From Macrothele yani (taxonomy: Eukaryota > Arthropoda > Arachnida > Araneae > Macrothelidae), in contig CM077023.1 of the NCBI GenBank assembly GCA_039090855.1, forward strand, positions 79,645,127 to 79,709,126: a DNA stretch of 64,000 nucleotides, written 5' to 3'. Positions 21,781 through 30,162 of this stretch are shown here, piece by piece. Positions within the stretch are counted from its first letter, which is position 1. The number at the start of each line of letters is the position of its first letter. The notes under the pieces were generated by a model, which was given only the letters and a program-made list of their open reading frames with translations, was not told the DNA's origin and did no database searches. Position numbers and translations under genes: made by a program.

Positions 21781-23345
21781 TCTATTGCAGACATTACGAC
21801 AGGTACCAGTGCTAAAGTCCCTCCAATCCTCCCTGCAGAAGTGACATATGCTATTAAGAACATGAAACGGGGAAGAGCTCCAGGAGAAGATGGAATTACC
21901 GTGGACATTATACAAGAAGCAAGTGGAGAAATTGAAACTATACTCGCCCAAGTTTTCACCAGATGTCTTAATGAAGGGAAGATTCCTGAGGATTGGAACA
22001 ATGCTACAATGATCTTGCTCCATAAAAAAGGTGACATTGAGGATCTCAGGAACTACAGGCCCATCAGCCTCCTTTCAGTGGTTTATAAAACCTTCACTAA
22101 GGTTCTTTCACATCGCTTGAAGGTAACACTAGGCATGTCCCATCCAATAGAACAAGCTGGATTCAGGAGTGGGTACAGCACTATAGATCATATCCATGTA
22201 CTGAGAGAACTTATTGAAAGAACAAGAGAATATGAACTCCCATTATGCATTGCTTTTATTGACTATGAAAAAGACCTTCGATTCCGTGAAACCATCAGCA
22301 GTAACAATGGCTGTGAAATCCTGCGGTATTGAAGATGCATACATTAGCATTATTAATAACATCTATGAAAATGCAAGTGCAAAGGTTTGGATATTTGAGG
22401 ATACAGCACAAATAAGAATTGGAAAGGGAGTGAGACAAGGTGACACCATATATCTCAAGCTCTTTAACGCCTTATTGCAAAATGTCTTTCAATCATTGAA
22501 CTGGGAAAACAAAGGGATAAAGATTCATGGAGATTACTTAACTCACCTTCGTTTTGCTGATGATGTAGTCATCTTTGCTACTACCCCTTCAGAGCTGCAG
22601 AGTATGATACAAGAACTTGCTGACAAGAGTAAAGAATTGGGATTAAAAATGAACTTTCAGAAGACAAAAGTGATGTACAATGCTTTTACAAGCAGCGAAG
22701 ATTTGTCGATTGATGGAGAAAAGCTTGAGACAACCGATTCCTACATTTATCTTGGGCAGCAGATATCGAGTGAGGGTCACATTGATGAAGAAATTAATCG
22801 GCGTATAAAACTTGGGTGGAGAGCTTTTGGAAGAAACAGTACAATTTTTAAGAGCAGTATGCCAGTATGTCTCAAAAGAAAAGTGTTTAATCAATGCATC
22901 CTGCCAGTGCTTACGTATGGAGCCGAAACATTGATTTTAACTAAAAAAGACATACAAAGACTGCAGACAACTCAAAGAAGCATGGAGAGATGCATGGAGA
23001 GATACATGCTTGGTGTAACCAGGAAAGATAAGAAGAGGAACTTGTGGATAAGGAAAATGACAAGAGTAGGCGACATCATGACCAGAGTGAAATCACTGAA
23101 ATGGCAATGGGATGGACATGTTGCCAGAAGAACTGACCACCGATGGACAACTGAAATTTTAGACTGGATTCCGAGGGACAGAAAAAGACCCAGAAGAAGA
23201 CCCCATGGGAGATGGAAGGATGAAATTCGAAAGTTTGCTGGAGTGACGTGGAGGAGACAGGCCCAAGACAGACAATTGTGGAAGAAATTTGGGGAGACCT
23301 TCATCCAGCAGTGGATTGATAATGGTTGATGATGATGATGATGTT
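21781..23345 (+). pseudogene. RTE-type LINE: endonuclease tail and reverse transcriptase, one frameshift
   Basis: The best-preserved retroelement here. The plus frame from about 21781 covers RT motifs GRAPGEDGITVDIIQEA, LLHKKGDIEDLRNYRPISLL and EQAGFRSGYSTIDHI. Near 22271 a 1-bp insertion in the YEKAFDS motif shifts the frame. The second frame (to 23329) has VRQGDT, the catalytic box RFADDVVIFA with both aspartates intact, KTKVMYN, YLGQQISS, then the RTE C-terminus (LTYGAET, LKWQWDGHVARRTDHR, PRRRPHGRWKDEIRK). It ends at a stop followed by (ATG)n. The 5' end, including most of the endonuclease, is missing. A single frameshift could also be a sequencing error, but 5' truncation already makes it immobile. 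Confidence 0.92.
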
Positions 23346-23467
23346 CATGGAACGTATTATTGTTCATTGAACGTATATATGTTCATTGTATTGTATATGT
23401 TCATTGAACGTATTATATTGAACGTATTAAATAACGTATATGTTCATATACGTTATTTATATAACGT
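23346..23467. repeat. short irregular repeats of GTTCATTGAACGTATAT type
   Basis: Several copies of TTCATTGAACGTAT and AACGTATATGTTCAT, including the palindrome AAATAACGTATATG-TT-CATATACGTTATTT near 23432-23461. The array continues at 24634-24680 after the inserted hAT. Confidence 0.7.
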
Positions 23468-23520
23468 CACTGGCGTATATTCGAGGCTAGCTAGGCTAGC
23501 TGCGAAGCCCAGAGAATGCA

Positions 23521-23603
23521 CAAATAAAACTGAATTAAATATACACAAATAAAACTGAATTAAATATACACAAATAAAACTGAATTAAATATACACAAAT
23601 GAA
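23521..23603 (+). repeat. 25-bp tandem repeat, three full copies plus a partial
   Basis: Units at 23521, 23546 and 23571, each starting CAAATAAAACTGAATTAAAT; identical to one another. The partial fourth ends near 23603. Confidence 0.93.
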
Positions 23604-23955
23604 AGTTAATTATCAACGGTATTAAAATATGTCGATGCTTTCGGTACGAAAAAAACGCGTGCGGATTTGCTCCTTTAACTCAGTCTGGCGAGCGAAAACC
23701 AACGGCATAACGCAAGCAGCTCTTCCAGAGTCTTCGCAATTCTGATGCGAAAACCTTCCGTACAATGTCCCGCTAGCGTTTCCATGACAACATGAAACAG
23801 CTGGTGCAGGGGAATGGGCCATTGCTTTGGGAAACGGTTCGCTCAGAAAAAAGAAGACTTAGACTATCTCAGTCACTCGCATACTCCCGCCCATAAGTGT
23901 TTCGCGAGAATTGTTTCAGTTTTTGTGAAGTGTCAATGAATTAATATCAGAGATA

Positions 23956-24430
23956 TTGTATCTTAAATTCGTGGCTTTGTTGGATTCGAACTGTTTTGAT
24001 AAATTTTGTGAAAGCTTCCCTGAACATCTACTGTCAGAACTCTATGTTTCAAATTTTGATACAACTCGACTAAAAAATGAACTGAAGGTGTTTTATTTCT
24101 TTGATGAACACAAAAACAAATCAGTAAGAGACTTTACGTGTTACATAAAGTTGAATAAATTGGACATAGTGTTTAGTGTGGTGTACAAATTAGCAGACCT
24201 CATATTAAACTTTCCATCAACAACTGCAACTGCCGAAAGAAGTTTTTGAGCATTAAAAAGAATCAAGACATGTCTTAGAGCCACAAAAGAACATACACAT
24301 TCGAAAAACTCGGCAGTCTTGTCAATAGAGAAAAACATTCTTTTTAAATATGAAAAAGTACTCTGAAGAAACATTTTATGAAAACGTAACACTCAAGTTC
24401 CACAAAAGGAAAGAAGAATGGAGTTCATGT
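23956..24430 (+). pseudogene. hAT transposase C-terminal dimerisation domain
   Basis: A frame from 23956 reads LADLILNFPSTTATAERSF, the hAT C-terminal signature (P.T.A..ERSFS.L..IK). It meets a TGA where relatives have serine, then continues in the same frame ALKRIKTCLRAT. In intact hAT enzymes this region mediates dimerisation. The catalytic D and E are absent from this deleted copy. Confidence 0.83.
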
Positions 24431-24641
24431 ACAAATAAGTGTTCAAATCCGAATCCTCATAATTATTTGGTATCATGTTAGCAATGGCATGTACCTAAAA
24501 TTTAGAAAAAAAGTTACTTCTATTACTTAACAATTAAAAATCAAACTCCGCAATTTAAAAAAAACCGTACTGGGGAGGGGTGGGGGTGGCACGGGTGAGA
24601 TAGCCCAGGTCTTGGACCCATGATACGCCACTGTATAACGT

Positions 24642-25398
24642 ATATGTTGATATAAATAACGTATATGCTCATTGCTTTCGTGATTAGAAGTGCATAAAGT
24701 TTATGCAATTCTCTGATTGGGAGGATTTTTAGATTTATATTAGCCCAACAATCTGTTGTTGCCTGTAGGCAAAAGCGTGGGAACCGAAATCCTGTAATAT
24801 TAGCAAATCTCAGAAGTTCTGCTTTTTAATCAACTTAGGGAACTCGTATCTGTCGTTTTGTTTTTGAATACACATTCCTACTTTGTTGATATCGTTTTAT
24901 TTGTAAAGCCCGCGGATAAGGTACTAACTTTCACTGCAAAGCGGAAAACTGTTTTCATATAGCTTTACCTAAAAACAGCATTAAAAAATTAAAAAAAAAA
25001 CTGTATAAAGTATAATGGGAGAAAGAAAATCGAAAGAGTTTATTTCGGTTTTTTGTCTTTTTAGTGATTTTTTTTTCTTTTTCTTATTCAAAGAAAATAC
25101 AGATAAAAAATTTGGATAATGATAAAAATCAACACACGATTAAAATCCATGGCCCTAGAAATGGCGGCCCTAGGCAACCGCCAAGTTCTCCCATGTGACA
25201 GGTCGGCTCTGGCCGTGTCGTTTCAATTCAGTACGTTCCATTTTCGCACAAAGGAATTTTTGCCCATTTCCGTAAAAAGCCCGATCATTTAGTGTCATTT
25301 CTGTACACAGATGTGAAGATCCGTAAGTACTGAGATATGGATGCAGGAAAACAGGGAATCGGGTCAAACATCTTATCTTTCTTTGTCATGTTGAACTG
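24642..25398. other. unassigned sequence
   Basis: First 40 bp continue the AACGTATAT repeats. A/T homopolymer runs 24985-25090. No gene recognised. Confidence 0.45.
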
Positions 25399-26047
25399 GT
25401 ACTAACTAGAGATGGAAACGAGTCACGGGTAAACGGGTTGACAATATCTTGCGAGTCAAACGGGTCGAGTCAAGGCGTTCCTGACCCGATTTCCACCCGG
25501 TTTATTTGTTATATTTTTGAAAAGCAAAGCGCGCATTTTTCTTTGAATTTTTTTTTCTAAGAAAAATACGCACTGTGAAATTTTGTGCTCGATACTGGTG
25601 CCCGCGGACTGAAAAAGGATTTGCCATACAAATTAAAGAAAGACTGTCCTCAGAAGGAAGAGTGTCTTTCCTTCTGAGAGGCAATGATGAAAACAATATC
25701 CACATTTTTGGAAACTTTTAACTCATCATCAGCTTGTAAAAATTGGTGTTGCTGCGAAATATATTCTGAAGCTTGATATGTTATCAAGAAAACAACAAAA
25801 ACTGAAATTAAACAAACAAGTTAAGTAATTCAAAAATTTTGACTGTAGTGCCATTAAAATTAGGGGGACAGCCTTAATATTACTGCGGAGGGACTTTTTG
25901 AGGCCCGCAGATGTATTTGAAAACATGTGCAAAACAATTCGGTTGCGTCTTGCAAATGAAGGACAACAGTTTCAATACTTCCTGTAAGTGAGTAAATTAT
26001 ACGTTCCCCAATCCGTTTGTTTGATTTCCGTATAACCTACGTAAGAT

Positions 26048-26512
26048 GAATTCCGGTAAACTCCCCCACCGATAAATTCCCCCACATTCAACAATTCCCC
26101 CACCTCGGAAAACTCCCCCACCGGAAAATTTCCCCACCGGTAAATTCCCCCACCTTTTTCAGTCAGGGACCGTGCACAAATGAATTTTACTCAAAATACG
26201 ACTCAAAAAGGTGGGGGAATTTACCGGTGGGGGAATTTTCCGATGGGGGAGTTTTCCGACATTTGTAAATAACTCTCTGCGGATGTTTTTATAAAATCCC
26301 AGGCTTAATTTTATTTGTAAATATATTAATATTCATCAAAAGAATATTTCTGTTTTCTAGTTCATTTGCTGATGAGAAATACCAATTGCGTTTTAAAATG
26401 TACTTCGAATCTTGTAATTTATCTTTTTGCCCGGTTTTTTAAATTTTCCTCCGTTGGAAGAGACATGTTCTTCCCACATGTACTCTAATTGCACGAGGTC
26501 GTATGTTTTCAT
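26048..26512 (+). repeat. left arm of foldback element
   Basis: Starts GAATTCCGGTAAACTCCCCC. Repeats of CTCCCCCACCGG and AATTCCCCCACC fill 26062-26265; a single-copy part runs to 26512. Reverse complement of 29527-30114, with the repeat number differing between arms. Confidence 0.9.
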
Positions 26513-26599
26513 GTCAAGTTATTAATATTTCTCTTTTGATTACCTAGGCACTGAATACTAATTACTATGCATCATGCGCAGAAATATTAATATTAATTA

Positions 26600-27810
26600 C
26601 TATGTCTCATGCGTAGGAATATTTATCACTAAATATTAATTGCTATGCCTCAGTTTTTATTCTAATGATGTAATATTCCCAACGTTTATATATCAAATCG
26701 CGCTTTTATTTGGGCACTAAATATTATTCCACAGGCCCTAGGCCAAAGCCCTTTTAACAGTTTTTATTCAAGCGATGCCATATTTATAACGTTTATGTAT
26801 TAAATCAAGGCAATAATATTGCTATTTTACTTAGGCACTAAATATTAATTCATCGGCCCTAGGCCTAGGCCTTTTAACAATTTTCATTCTACCGATGTCA
26901 TATTCATAACGTTTACATATTAAATCAAGGTTATAACATTGCACATTTTATTAGGCACTAAATAATAATTCATAGGCCCTAGGCCTAGGCCTTTTTCGAA
27001 GTTTTTATTCTGCCGATGTCATATTCACAAAGTTTACGTAGCAAGTCAGGTTAAAAGTATTGTGCTTTTACTTAGGCACTAAATATCAATTCAGAGGCCA
27101 TAGGCCTAGGCCTTTTTAGTAGTTTTTATTCAACGAATGCCGTATTCATAACGTTTACATATCAATTCAAGTTTATAAATATTCCGCTTTTACTTAAGTA
27201 CTAAATGTTGTTTCACTGGCCCTTGGCTTAGGCCTTTTTAGGTTTTTATTCTAACGATGTCATATTCATAACATTTTTGTATGAACTGAAGTTAATCACA
27301 TTTTGCTCTTTTACTTAGGTACTAGTTATTAATTCATTGGCCGTAGGCCTAGTAATTAATATTGAATGCCTAAGTAAAAGCGCAATGCTATTAACTTGAT
27401 TTTTTTGTAAACTTTGCGAGCATCACATAGGCAAAGAAAAAAGTGTTAAAAAGCTTAGGCCTACGGTCTATTAATTAATGTATGGTGCATAAGTGGAAGC
27501 GCAATATTATTAACCTGACGTGGTATGTAAACTTTATGAATATGGCAACGATAGAACTGGCAAAATGTGCTAGGCCTAGGGCCTGTGAATTAATATTTAG
27601 TCAGTGCCTAAGTAAAAGCGCAATATTCTTAACCTGACATGGGATGTAAACTTTATGAATATGACATGGGTAGAATAAAAACTGTTTAAAAGGCCTAGGC
27701 CTAGGGCCTATGAATTAATTAATTAAGTAAAAGAAAAATATTACAAATTTGACATGTTATGTAAATATTTAGTGCCTAAGTAAAAGTACAGCATTATTAA
27801 AAAAATCCCA
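26600..27810. repeat. 121-bp tandem units, six direct then three inverted
   Basis: The landmark GGCCCTAGGCCTAGGCC falls at about 26733, 26855, 26975, 27096, 27218 and 27339 (spacing 120-122 bp). The orientation flips near 27350, with landmarks at about 27457, 27575 and 27695. Each unit also carries CACTAAATATTAATTCA, GATGTCATATTCATAACG and CTTTTACTTAGG. Units are diverged at about the 10-20 percent level by eye. The flip makes this a second palindromic layer inside the foldback element. Confidence 0.88.
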
Positions 27811-27848
27811 CTTTATTGTCCTTTCCTGAACACAGCAATTTTCGCTTG

Positions 27849-28028
27849 TATAACGAAGTAAATTTCTCCGTCATTTCTGTCCACGCCAGGATTCGAACCC
27901 GGATCCCCTCATTCCGAAATAAGTTGCTCTACCAATTGAGCTACGCGGACGTTTTATTCTGATTCCTATCTGCCTTTATGTCGTGTGCGTCCTTCTGGCA
28001 GGTACGTCACATCTCCTGGTACGTTACA
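27849..28028 (-). repeat. 3' LTR of TRIM copy 2
   Basis: 180 bp, canonical termini, tRNA-like sequence complete. Confidence 0.88.
27878..27950 (-). tRNA. tRNA-like sequence in 3' LTR, TRIM copy 2
   Basis: 73 nt, acceptor stem GTCCGCG/CGTGGAC, D-stem GCTC/GAGC fully paired, box A TAGCTCAATTGG, box B GGTTCGAATCC. The loop region reads TTATTTCGGAATGAG; in standard register the anticodon would be TCG (Arg), but the anticodon stem is irregular. Confidence 0.7.
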
Positions 28029-28161
28029 TCATCTCCCCCTTATTTTATTTTTTTTTTCGAAGTGCTGGAGAAGAGATTCTCTTATTTTCCCTATCTCGCG
28101 GTGTGGAAATAATATTGAGAGATTTTGAACGGTCGGGTCATCCGGATAGTTCGGGAGCCAT

Positions 28162-28341
28162 TATAATGAAGTAAATTTCTCCGTCATTTCTGTCCACGCC
28201 AGGATTCGAACCCAGATCCCCTCATTCCGGAATAAGTTGCTCTACCAATTGAGCTACGCGGATGTTTTATTCTGATTCCTATCTGCCTTTATGTCGTGTG
28301 CGTCCTTCTGGCAGGTACGTCACATCTCCTGGTACGTTACA
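28162..28341 (-). repeat. 5' LTR of TRIM copy 2
   Basis: 180 bp. The inner terminus is mutated to CATTATA instead of CGTTATA. Confidence 0.88.
28191..28263 (-). tRNA. tRNA-like sequence in 5' LTR, TRIM copy 2
   Basis: 73 nt. First base changed (ATCCGCG), which breaks the terminal acceptor pair. Box A is intact; box B is GGTTCGAATCC; the T-stem carries one change (CTGGG). Confidence 0.68.
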
Positions 28342-28526
28342 CTTGGCTTACATAAAACGTCTTCTCGAAATTTGTTCGGAGTTCCCAATTCAATTCTCAA
28401 TATAGGCCAAGAAACGGCAATCTTTATACCCCCGCCCCCTCGAACTTCTGTGGCCAGTTGCCCTAAGTATGAACCGACATGAAAATTCAGACAAACAAAA
28501 GAGCTCCTTCCCATCGTTTAGGCACC

Positions 28527-28775
28527 TTGGGAAACTGCCACACATAATTCAGAAACTTGGAAAACTGCCACACCAGAAAACTGCCACACATTCAAAGTGT
28601 TCCTCGGAGGATTAGTAATTTGTGCCCGGGCCCCTTAATGAAAAGCACGTGGCAGTTTTCCTGTGTGGCGGTTTTCCGATGTGTGGCAGTTTTCTAAGTT
28701 GCTGAAAGATTTGTGGCAGTTTTCTAAGTTGCTGAAAGATGTGTGGCAGTTTTCCTGTGTGGCGATCTTCCGCCA
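28527..28775. repeat. small inverted-repeat array of TGTGGCAGTTTTC units
   Basis: GAAAACTGCCACA units (28530-28595) face TGTGGCAGTTTTC units (28648-28772) across a 50-bp centre. The right arm also has two exact copies of a 36-bp block (TTTCTAAGTTGCTGAAAGAT). The style (short G-containing unit plus TTTTCC, arranged as a palindrome) resembles the outer arms of the enclosing foldback element, but the unit differs. Limits are approximate; no flanking duplication was identified. Confidence 0.75.
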
Positions 28776-28861
28776 ACCATTGTGGTTCTATTTAATATGT
28801 AATCGATTTGTAACTTTTGGTCTGTCGTCGTGCGAACTACACCAGAAATTCGCTTTCAGTT

Positions 28862-29041
28862 TATAACGAAGTAAATTTCTCCGTCATTTCTGTCCACGCC
28901 AGGATTCGAACCCGGATCCCCTCATTCCGGAATAAGTTGCTCTACCAATTGAGCTACGCGGACGTTTTATTCTGATTCCTATCTGCCTTTATGTCGTGTG
29001 CGTCCTTCGGGCAGGTACGTCACATCTCCTGGTACGTTACA
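28862..29041 (-). repeat. 3' LTR of TRIM copy 3
   Basis: 180 bp, TGTAACG to CGTTATA on the minus strand. Confidence 0.88.
28891..28963 (-). tRNA. tRNA-like sequence in 3' LTR, TRIM copy 3
   Basis: 73 nt, all acceptor, D- and T-stem pairs intact, both Pol III boxes intact. The loop region TTATTCCGGAATGAG can form a 5-bp stem CTTAT/ATGAG with a 6-nt loop, one short of the normal seven. Confidence 0.72.
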
Positions 29042-29183
29042 TCATCTCCCCCTTATTTTTATTTTATTTTTTTTTTTTTTTTTGGAAGTGCTGGAGAAAG
29101 GATTCTCTTACTTTTTCCTATCTTGCGGTGCGGAAATAACATCACACCAATGCGAGATTTTGAACGGTCGGGTCATCCGGATA

Positions 29184-29195
29184 GTTCGGGCGCCA
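29184..29195 (-). promoter_or_regulatory. primer-binding site, tRNA-Lys type, TRIM copy 3
   Basis: TGGCGCCCGAAC on the minus strand, one base inside the 5' LTR. Complementary to the CCA end, discriminator, acceptor 3' strand and one T-stem base of animal tRNA-Lys(UUU). The match stops after 12 nt. Confidence 0.72.
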
Positions 29196-29196
29196 T

Positions 29197-29376
29197 TATA
29201 ACGAAGTAAATTTCTCCGCCATTTCTGTCCACGCCAGGATTCGAACCCGGATCCCCTCATTCCGAAATAAGTCACTCTACCAATTGAGCTACGCGGACGT
29301 TTTATTCTGATTCCTATCTGCCTTTATGTCGTGTGCGTCCTTCGGGCAGGTACGTCACATCTCCTGGTACGTTACA
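29197..29376 (-). repeat. 5' LTR of TRIM copy 3
   Basis: 180 bp, canonical termini. Confidence 0.88.
29226..29298 (-). tRNA. tRNA-like sequence in 5' LTR, TRIM copy 3
   Basis: 73 nt, stems and boxes intact except a G-U pair in the D-stem (GCTC/GAGT), shared with copy 1. Loop region TTATTTCGGAATGAG, as in the 3' LTR of copy 2. Confidence 0.7.
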
Positions 29377-29526
29377 AGTTAAAAAAGGCATTCAGGCAAT
29401 TTCTCGGAAGGAACCCACCTTCTTCAGTCAGCTGGGCCTCCCAAGAGCAGAAGGACATCACCCCCTCTCCAACCCTCCTGTTCCCCCCATCACTGGAGGA
29501 CACTTGCTTAGGAAACGCTCGCAAGT

Positions 29527-30114
29527 GAAAACATTCGACCTCATGCAATTAGAGTACATGTGGGAGGAGCATGTCTCTTCCGACGGAGGAAAATTTTAAA
29601 AACCGGGCAAAAAGATAAACTACAAGATTCGAAGTATATTTTAAAACGCAATTGTTATTTCTCATCAGCAAATGAACTAGGAAACAGAAATATTCTTTCG
29701 ATGAATATTAATATCTTTACAAATAAAATTCAGCCTGGGATTTTATAAAAACATCCGCAGAGAGTTATTTCCAAATGTCGGAAAACTCCCCAACCGGAAA
29801 ATAAAAGGTGGGGGAATTTACCGGTAGGAAAACTCCCCATCGGAAAATTCCCCCACCTTTTTGAGCCGTATTTTAAGTAAAATTCATTTGTGCACGGTCG
29901 CTGACTGAAAAAGGTGGGAGAATTTACCGGTCGGAAAACTCCCCCATCGGAAAATTCCCCCACCTTTTTGAGTAAAATTCATTTGTGCACGGTCCTTGAT
30001 TGAAAAAGGTGGGGGAATTTACCGGTGGTGGAATTTTTCGGTGGGGGAGTTTTCCGAGGTGGGGAATTGACTGAACGTGGGGGAATTTACCGGTGGGGGA
30101 GTTTACCGTTTACC
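29527..30114 (-). repeat. right arm of foldback element
   Basis: Inverted partner of 26048-26512. More short G-rich repeats than the left arm (29805-30110), including a duplicated block containing TTCATTTGTGCACGGTC. Ends GTTTACCGTTTACC before the 9-bp duplication. Confidence 0.9.
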
Positions 30115-30162
30115 ACGTAAGATACCCACCCCCTGCGGAGAGACTTTTGAAATCCCTGTATA

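Larger units (their letters stand above)
23468..24633 (+). mobile_element. hAT element with transposase remnant, 1166 bp
   Basis: Exact 8-bp duplication TATAACGT (23460-23467 and 24634-24641). Termini CACTGGCGTATATTCGAGG and, reverse-complemented, CAGTGGCGTATCATGGGTCC. Carries the C-terminal end of a hAT transposase and a 25-bp minisatellite. Internally deleted relative to an autonomous element. Confidence 0.92.
27849..28341 (-). mobile_element. TRIM-like miniature LTR retroelement, copy 2
   Basis: Minus orientation. 5' LTR 28162-28341 and 3' LTR 27849-28028, both 180 bp. Exact target duplication CTTG on the plus strand (27845-27848 and 28342-28345). PBS-like TGGCTCCCGAAC at 28149-28160, purine tract at 28029-28044. 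Internal region only 133 bp, because part of the hairpin arm is deleted. No coding capacity and no TTTT on the sense strand. Confidence 0.9.
28862..29376 (-). mobile_element. TRIM-like miniature LTR retroelement, copy 3
   Basis: Minus orientation, 515 bp. 5' LTR 29197-29376, 3' LTR 28862-29041, both 180 bp. Exact target duplication AGTT on the plus strand (28858-28861 and 29377-29380). PBS TGGCGCCCGAAC at 29184-29195, purine tract at 29042-29057. Internal 155 bp retains the hairpin with two changes and a long A-rich run. Probably the copy closest to the family consensus. Confidence 0.92.
26048..30114. mobile_element. foldback-type element with long G-rich inverted arms (Mutator-like by TSD length), 4.07 kb
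   Basis: Exact 9-bp flanking duplication ACGTAAGAT (26039-26047 and 30115-30123). Arms of about 465 bp (26048-26512) and 588 bp (29527-30114) are inverted copies. Outer parts consist of short repeats such as GGTGGGGGAATTTACC and GGTGGGGGAGTTTTCCG; inner parts are single-copy and well matched. Between the arms are an inverted array of 121-bp units, two TRIMs and a small second foldback array. Long inverted arms with a 9-bp duplication are typical of Mutator-like and foldback elements. No transposase is found, so the superfamily is inferred from duplication length and structure only. Confidence 0.83.

Noticed and set aside
22214..23329. Intact 371-codon reverse transcriptase gene
   Set aside because: The frame begins inside the RT after a 1-bp insertion. 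Its first residues are out-of-frame reading, and the element is 5'-truncated.
19560..25200. Shared GCGGCCCTAGGCA motif near 19580 and 25160 as two ends of one transposon
   Set aside because: Both occurrences are in the same orientation and well-bounded elements lie between them. No duplication found.
26048..26270. G-quadruplex or telomere-like array
   Set aside because: G5 runs are separated by about 12-18 nt and belong to the foldback micro-repeats. The order is not telomeric.
26600..27350. CRISPR-like regular repeats
   Set aside because: Spacing is regular, but the whole 121-bp unit repeats, with no unique spacers, and the context is eukaryotic.
16927..29298. Six predicted tRNA-Arg genes
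   Set aside because: They are identical parts of repeated LTRs, with an irregular anticodon arm and no independent flanks, so they are better read as element promoters than as decoding tRNAs.
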